Positions 59,940 through 64,000 of a stretch of DNA of 64,000 nt are shown in pieces; the first letter of the stretch is position 1; every line of letters starts with the position of its first letter. Below the pieces are notes generated by a model. That model was not told the DNA's origin. It made no database searches and saw nothing but the letters and a program-made list of their open reading frames with translations. Source of the DNA: Martelella limonii (lineage in GTDB: Bacteria > Pseudomonadota > Alphaproteobacteria > Rhizobiales > Rhizobiaceae); contig NZ_JABUOU010000002.1 of assembly GCF_013344475.1 (NCBI RefSeq), positions 62,001-126,000 on the forward strand. Reading direction: 5' to 3'. A program made the position numbers and the translations under genes.

Positions 59940-61211
59940 ATGACTGTCTCCTCTCCCGGCGCCCGCTTCGACGCCTTCCGCCACAAAAGCTATGCGATCT
60001 ACTTCTTTTCGCGCTTTCTCGGCACATTTGCGGTGCAGATCGTCTCGGTGGCTGTCGGCTGGCAGATGTATGACGAGACCGGCAATGCATTCTATCTCGG
60101 CCTGATCGGCCTGTTTCAGTTTCTGCCCGCGCTGCTGCTGACGCTCGTCACGGGCACCGTTGCCGATCGCTACAACCGGCGCCTGATCGCGGCGATCTGC
60201 TTTGCGGTCGCAACCGCCTGCACCGCGGCACTTCTGGCAATCACCATGCTCGGCCTGTTTTCGCCCTGGCCGATTTTCGCGCTGCTCGTGCTGTTCGGCA
60301 CGGAGCGCGCCTTTTCCGGCCCGGCACTGCAGTCGCTTGCGCCCAACCTCGTGCCGGAGCGGGACCTTTCGAATGCGATCGCCTGGAATTCGTCGTCATG
60401 GCAGGTCGCCTCCATCGTCGGTCCGGTTGCGGGCGGTCTGCTCTATGGCGGCGGTGCCTTCCTGGCCTACACGACCGCGCTCTGCCTGTTTGCCGGAGCG
60501 ACCGTGTTGATGATCATGGTGCCGAAGCCGAGCCAGCGCCGCCCGGCGAGTGCGGTCACGATGCAGACCATTCTCGCCGGTTTCCGTTTCATCACGACGG
60601 AGAAGGTGGTGCTGGGCGCGATCTCGCTCGACCTGTTCGTGGTTCTCTTGGGTGGTGCCGTCGCGCTGATGCCGGTCTTCGCCCGCGACATCCTTGAACT
60701 CGGTCCATGGGGGCTTGGGCTGTTGCGCGCCGCTCCGGGCGTTGGCGGGGTGCTGGTGGCGCTGCTCCTGGCCTCGATCCCGATCCGCCATCATGCGGGC
60801 TACTACATGTTCGCGGGCGTTGCGATCTTTGGCCTGTCGACCGTCGTTTTCGGCCTGTCGAGCAGCCCGTGGATTTCAATCGCAGCGCTTGCGGTGATGG
60901 GCGGGGCCGACATGATCTCGGTCTATGTGCGCGAAACCCTGATTGCGCTCTGGACGCCGGATGAGCTGCGCGGCCGCGTCAATGCGGTCAACATGGTGTT
61001 CGTGGGCGCGTCAAACGAACTCGGAGAATTCCGTGCGGGAACGATGGCCCATGTCATCGGCGCCGTGCCTGCGGTGATCTTCGGCGGCGTCGGCTCGCTC
61101 GCCGTTGCGGTGATCTGGGCGATGCGTTTTCCCAAGCTCAGGAACGTCGACGGCCTCGAGACGCCGGCCCATCTCGTCACTGAAGCCGATCAGGCCTCTA
61201 GCGCCGGCTGA
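59940..61211 (+). CDS. MFS transporter
   Basis: A 423-aa major facilitator protein with about 12 helices of the MFS_3 or enterobactin-exporter-like type. RFDAFRHKSYAIYFFSRFLGTFAVQIV starts helix 1, and GTVADRYNRRLIAAICF is the motif A loop after helix 2. VYVRETLIALWTPDELRGRVNAVNMVF is the conserved late loop. Substrate unknown; drug or siderophore export is typical. Start 59940 has a weak ribosome site. Its 3' end overlaps the convergent amidotransferase gene by 22 bp. Confidence 0.86.
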   Translation: MTVSSPGARFDAFRHKSYAIYFFSRFLGTFAVQIVSVAVGWQMYDETGNAFYLGLIGLFQFLPALLLTLVTGTVADRYNRRLIAAICFAVATACTAALLAITMLGLFSPWPIFALLVLFGTERAFSGPALQSLAPNLVPERDLSNAIAWNSSSWQVASIVGPVAGGLLYGGGAFLAYTTALCLFAGATVLMIMVPKPSQRRPASAVTMQTILAGFRFITTEKVVLGAISLDLFVVLLGGAVALMPVFARDILELGPWGLGLLRAAPGVGGVLVALLLASIPIRHHAGYYMFAGVAIFGLSTVVFGLSSSPWISIAALAVMGGADMISVYVRETLIALWTPDELRGRVNAVNMVFVGASNELGEFRAGTMAHVIGAVPAVIFGGVGSLAVAVIWAMRFPKLRNVDGLETPAHLVTEADQASSAG

Positions 61212-61909
61212 GCCACCCGCTCGAACACGATATCGAGAAATTCGCTTAGCCAGTCCTTCAAGGCCCGGTCATGCAGCATGCGGCCTTCAAGGTGAAGATG
61301 CCCGGCCTGGGCTGCGGGCAGGGAGAACCGGCTTGCGCCGTGCACCACCCAGCGCTGCATCATCGCGCGCGTCAATTCAGCATGAAACTGTACGCCGAAT
61401 GCCTTTTCGCCATAGCGAAAGGCCTGATTGGGGTAGAGATCGCCGCGTGCCAGCAATTTTGCCCCGCGCGGCAATTCAAATCCCTCGCGATGAAACTGGT
61501 AGACCATGGAGGGCCAGCTCATCATCTGGCGCCCTTCCGGGGTGGCATGGAGCGGATACCAGCCGATTTCCACCGAGCCGTCCTGATTGCTGGAAACCTT
61601 GGCGCCGAGCTGGCGCGCCAGCATCTGCGCGCCAAGACAGATGCCGAGATAAGGCCGGTTTTCCCGAAGCGGTATTGACAGCCAGTCGATTTCCTTGCGG
61701 ACATAGGCTTCGTCGTCATTGGCGCTCATCGGGCCGCCGAAAACGACAGCGCCGGAATGCGCATCGAGCGTATCGGGCAGCGTGTCGCCGAGCGCCGGCC
61801 GGCGGATGTCGAGGCGAAAGCCTTTTTGCGTGAGAAGCTGGCCAACGCGGCCGGGGGACGAACGTTCCTGGTGAAGGACAACCAGGATCGGCCGGGCAGT
61901 TTCAGTCAT
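61190..61909 (-). CDS. class I glutamine amidotransferase-like protein
   Basis: A 239-aa GATase1 domain protein. The nucleophile Cys91 is in GICLGAQMLA and His176/Glu178 in FGVQFHAELT, so the triad is complete. Proteins like this act as GMP synthase-like amidotransferases on unknown acceptors, and some cleave gamma-glutamyl compounds (PuuD/YvdE type). ATG 61909 lies 8 bp inside the end of the TerB gene. The long frame above it is ignored because it lacks a ribosome site. Confidence 0.85.
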   Translation of the reverse strand: MTETARPILVVLHQERSSPGRVGQLLTQKGFRLDIRRPALGDTLPDTLDAHSGAVVFGGPMSANDDEAYVRKEIDWLSIPLRENRPYLGICLGAQMLARQLGAKVSSNQDGSVEIGWYPLHATPEGRQMMSWPSMVYQFHREGFELPRGAKLLARGDLYPNQAFRYGEKAFGVQFHAELTRAMMQRWVVHGASRFSLPAAQAGHLHLEGRMLHDRALKDWLSEFLDIVFERVAQPALEA

Positions 61910-62390
61910 CACCGGGCATGTCTCCATTGTCGTCAATGGCCGCGCGTTTGCGCGCAGCCTGACGTTCCAGCACGCGGTCGCGCCCGGAAACGCCAATCAG
62001 TTCGGCAATCCGCCAGACGACATTGTCCTCCATCTCGCTGCGGCTGCCGTCGGCATAAGCGATGTCCCATAACAGCGCGATTAGACGGACGCGCTGGTCG
62101 TCGTCGAGATGGCGTTTGACATCGGAGGTGAAGCGGTAGAAATCGACCGCCTCGCTGCCGGCCTCTTCTCCGGCAGAAATCAGCTGTTCCAGACCCGCCC
62201 CGTGAAGGTCGTACTGGCTTTCGATCAGTTCCCGGAGGCGCTTGCGCTCGCTGTCGCTGATCACGCCGTCCGCTTCCATCACCTGGTAGCAGAGTGCAAC
62301 GACCGCCACCCGCGCATCGTCCGGGCGGGGCTCGCCATGGGGCGCGTCGCTGGTGATGTCCTGCAGAAACCTGCTGATCTTTTCAAACAT
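61902..62390 (-). CDS. TerB-family tellurite resistance-like protein
   Basis: A 162-aa cytoplasmic helical protein with a TerB domain. DDARVAVVALCYQVMEADGVISDSERKRL is the acidic metal-binding first half, and ALLWDIAYADGSRSEMEDNVVWRIAEL the second. TerB_alpha homologues occur in most rhizobia without other ter genes, so a general role is likely rather than tellurite resistance. It overlaps the amidotransferase gene by 8 bp. The stretch from 62391 to 62492 contains no gene. Confidence 0.88.
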   Translation of the reverse strand: MFEKISRFLQDITSDAPHGEPRPDDARVAVVALCYQVMEADGVISDSERKRLRELIESQYDLHGAGLEQLISAGEEAGSEAVDFYRFTSDVKRHLDDDQRVRLIALLWDIAYADGSRSEMEDNVVWRIAELIGVSGRDRVLERQAARKRAAIDDNGDMPGDD

Positions 62391-62492
62391 GGTCGAATAT
62401 TCGCCTTACTGGATATGTCATCATGACCCGCCAGGCACCGTTCGCCAATACGGCAAATGGCGAAGGCGGGTCAAATTATGGTTACGACAGGT

Positions 62493-64000
62493 TCAGAAGA
62501 AACGGCGCTTCTTGGCGTTCGTCGGCGTCTCGTCATCGTCGCTGTCGCCGATGCCCGGATCATCCGGCGTCCGTCCGCCGAAGGGCGAAACCACGCCGTC
62601 GGTGTCGTCGTTATCGTCAATGCTGCCCTCGGCAGGACGAGGCGCATCGGTGATGTCGTCCGCTTCCGCATCGACGACGAGCGTCGTGTCGTCCGAGGAT
62701 ACCTTGTCCGAATTGATGGCGGAGGGCGCAGCAGGGGCGGTCATGGCGACAGGCCTGACCGATTCGGTCTTGATCTCAGGCTCGGCTTCAGGCTTGAGGA
62801 CGGGCTTTTCATCCGCCTTAGGCTCGGTCTCCTTCGCCGCTTCCGGTTCTGATGCGCTTGCCGTCTCCGTGAAGATCGGCGCCTGATCATCCTTCTCGGC
62901 TTCGCCACGCGGACCGCCGACGGGCGGCAGGCTCTTCAGGGCCTCGTCGAGACGCGAAGCGCTGCCTTCTTCGACAGGACCAGCGATTTCGCCATAGGGC
63001 ACCTTCCAGGAAAACGCGTCGAGCTGGCCGGTCTTCGGCGAGAACGGCCGCCAGTATTCGGAGACCAGCCCGTCGGCGACCCAGGTCGGATCGCGTTCGG
63101 AGCGGAGCGCCTGCGCCATCCAGTGGCGGACACGGCCCTGATCGCCGGTTTCGGCTTCCTCAAGGTCGGCAAGCAACAGGAAGGCGCTTTCGCGCGGCTG
63201 CATCCGTGCGGCCGCTTCCGCCTTGGTGCGGGCCTTGTCGAATTCACGTGCGTCAAGCGCCGCGCGGGCGACAACCATCAGCGACACCCAGTTGTTGGGC
63301 TTCAAAGCCTCCAGCTTTTCAGCACGCTTCAAGCGGTCGACGGCGGTATCGCCGCCGCGGGCGCGGGCATAAAGCGCACCGATCTGCGGATGCGGATCCT
63401 TCTTCCAGACCATTTCCAGCACGCCGGCGGATTTTCGAAGATTGCCCTGCGCCAGATAGGCCTTGGCGGCAATGATCGCCGCAGGATGGAAATCGTCGCG
63501 CAGTTTCAGCGCCTGAAGCGCATCGGCCGCAGCGCCCTTCGGATCGGTGTCGAGCTTGCTTTCAGCACGTGCCGTCAAGACCACGGATTTCATCCGGGCC
63601 GACTCATCCTTGTCGGTCACCTTGGCAGAACGCTGCTGGTCGAGCAGCCGGATTGCATCATCCCAGCGGCCCTGGCGGACCCGGGCTTCGAGCGTCGCCT
63701 TGGAAGCCCATGCGAGGTAGGGCGCCTTGTCGGCAGCCTGCTCTGCAAAATGCTGGGCGGCTTCGTCAGCGCCGACGCGCTTTGCCTCCAGATAAAGCCC
63801 CCTGAGGCCGAGTTCTGCTGTCTCGGGGTCCTCCGACATGGCTTCGAAAAGATGGCGGGCCTTGTCGTAATTGCCTTCCGTCAGCGCCACCTGCGCATCG
63901 AGCACATGGATCAGCGGTTCCTGATCGGCACTGAGAAGCGCGTGGGCGCGCGTCGACATCTTGCGCGCCATCACCAGATTGCCAGCGCCGACGGCGATCA
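62493..64000 (-). CDS. hemY: HemY-like protein with acidic tail, 5' end cut by window edge
   Basis: About 501 codons are visible; the N-terminus lies beyond the right edge, so the membrane helices of the HemY_N domain are not seen. Visible parts are the TPR-like HemY region (ARKMSTRAHALLSADQEPLIHV, RGLYLEAKRVGADEAAQHFAEQA) and a C-terminal tail of about 150 residues that is acidic and Pro/Ala rich (DTTLVVDAEADDITDAPRP), ending in KKRRFF. HemY is a membrane protein of the heme pathway in Proteobacteria, not the Bacillus oxidase of the same name. The tail is longer than in enteric HemY. Confidence 0.85.
   Translation of the reverse strand, partial: IAVGAGNLVMARKMSTRAHALLSADQEPLIHVLDAQVALTEGNYDKARHLFEAMSEDPETAELGLRGLYLEAKRVGADEAAQHFAEQAADKAPYLAWASKATLEARVRQGRWDDAIRLLDQQRSAKVTDKDESARMKSVVLTARAESKLDTDPKGAAADALQALKLRDDFHPAAIIAAKAYLAQGNLRKSAGVLEMVWKKDPHPQIGALYARARGGDTAVDRLKRAEKLEALKPNNWVSLMVVARAALDAREFDKARTKAEAAARMQPRESAFLLLADLEEAETGDQGRVRHWMAQALRSERDPTWVADGLVSEYWRPFSPKTGQLDAFSWKVPYGEIAGPVEEGSASRLDEALKSLPPVGGPRGEAEKDDQAPIFTETASASEPEAAKETEPKADEKPVLKPEAEPEIKTESVRPVAMTAPAAPSAINSDKVSSDDTTLVVDAEADDITDAPRPAEGSIDDNDDTDGVVSPFGGRTPDDPGIGDSDDDETPTNAKKRRFF

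Overview
The window is a dense, GC-rich chromosomal segment of an alphaproteobacterium, almost certainly a Rhizobiales/Rhizobiaceae-like organism (Rhizobium, Agrobacterium, Hoeflea or Martelella type). The reasons are the iolCDEB plus idhA/iolR layout, the order rnhB - radical SAM - glycosyltransferase-like - moaB - ispE - TPR - polyprenyl synthase, a SAM-II riboswitch before metZ, a CpdR-type single-domain receiver, and short palindromic intergenic elements of rhizobial style. The genus cannot be fixed from this sequence alone. I see no rRNA, tRNA, CRISPR array, insertion sequence, prophage or plasmid function.

Layout. 1-7.5 kb: myo-inositol catabolism, with iolC (kinase-DUF2090 fusion), iolD, iolE and a cut-off iolB in one minus-strand operon, the RpiR-type repressor gene iolR beside it, and idhA divergent from iolR. 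A perfect 16-bp palindrome lies in the iolR/idhA gap over the predicted idhA start site, and a degenerate copy covers the iolC -35 box. 7.5-18.6 kb: housekeeping genes (rnhB, radical SAM protein, moaB, ispE, TPR lipoprotein-like protein, polyprenyl diphosphate synthase, a DUF2007/tRNA-methyltransferase pair, an S49 peptidase, putP). 18.6-27.2 kb: glyQ and glyS are separated by LemA, a class I-like EPSP synthase, a DUF2207 membrane protein whose 5' end contains an in-frame palindromic repeat pair, and an exported orphan. 27.2-40.1 kb: cpdR, hpt, ftsE-ftsX (FtsX has a long charged N-terminal extension), an envelope/lipid pair (YdcF, PlsC), chaC, hisC-tyrC, gloB and small metabolic genes.

40.2-54.6 kb: rpmB with a clear promoter and terminator, then a candidate preQ1-I riboswitch overlapping the start codon of a queuosine-precursor transporter. 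These are followed by a fructuronate/mannitol-type dehydrogenase, a cytoplasmic alpha-amylase, an oppABCDF peptide importer, rbfA-truB detached from its usual neighbours, an SdpR/SdpI-type pair, and an FMN-binding glutamate-synthase-like protein. 54.7-64 kb: APC permease, apaG, metZ with SAM-II riboswitch, terminator and promoter, a double-domain dCTP deaminase, YggT, an MFS exporter, a class I glutamine amidotransferase overlapping a TerB-like gene, and a right-edge-truncated hemY.

The most interesting items are the preQ1-I candidate whose pseudoknot would include the AUG, the in-frame repeat in DUF2207, the FtsX extension, the class I-like AroA inside the glyQ-glyS interval, the SAM-II/terminator arrangement, and the sdpR gene that seems to start at ATA. 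No wholly new multi-gene system is evident.
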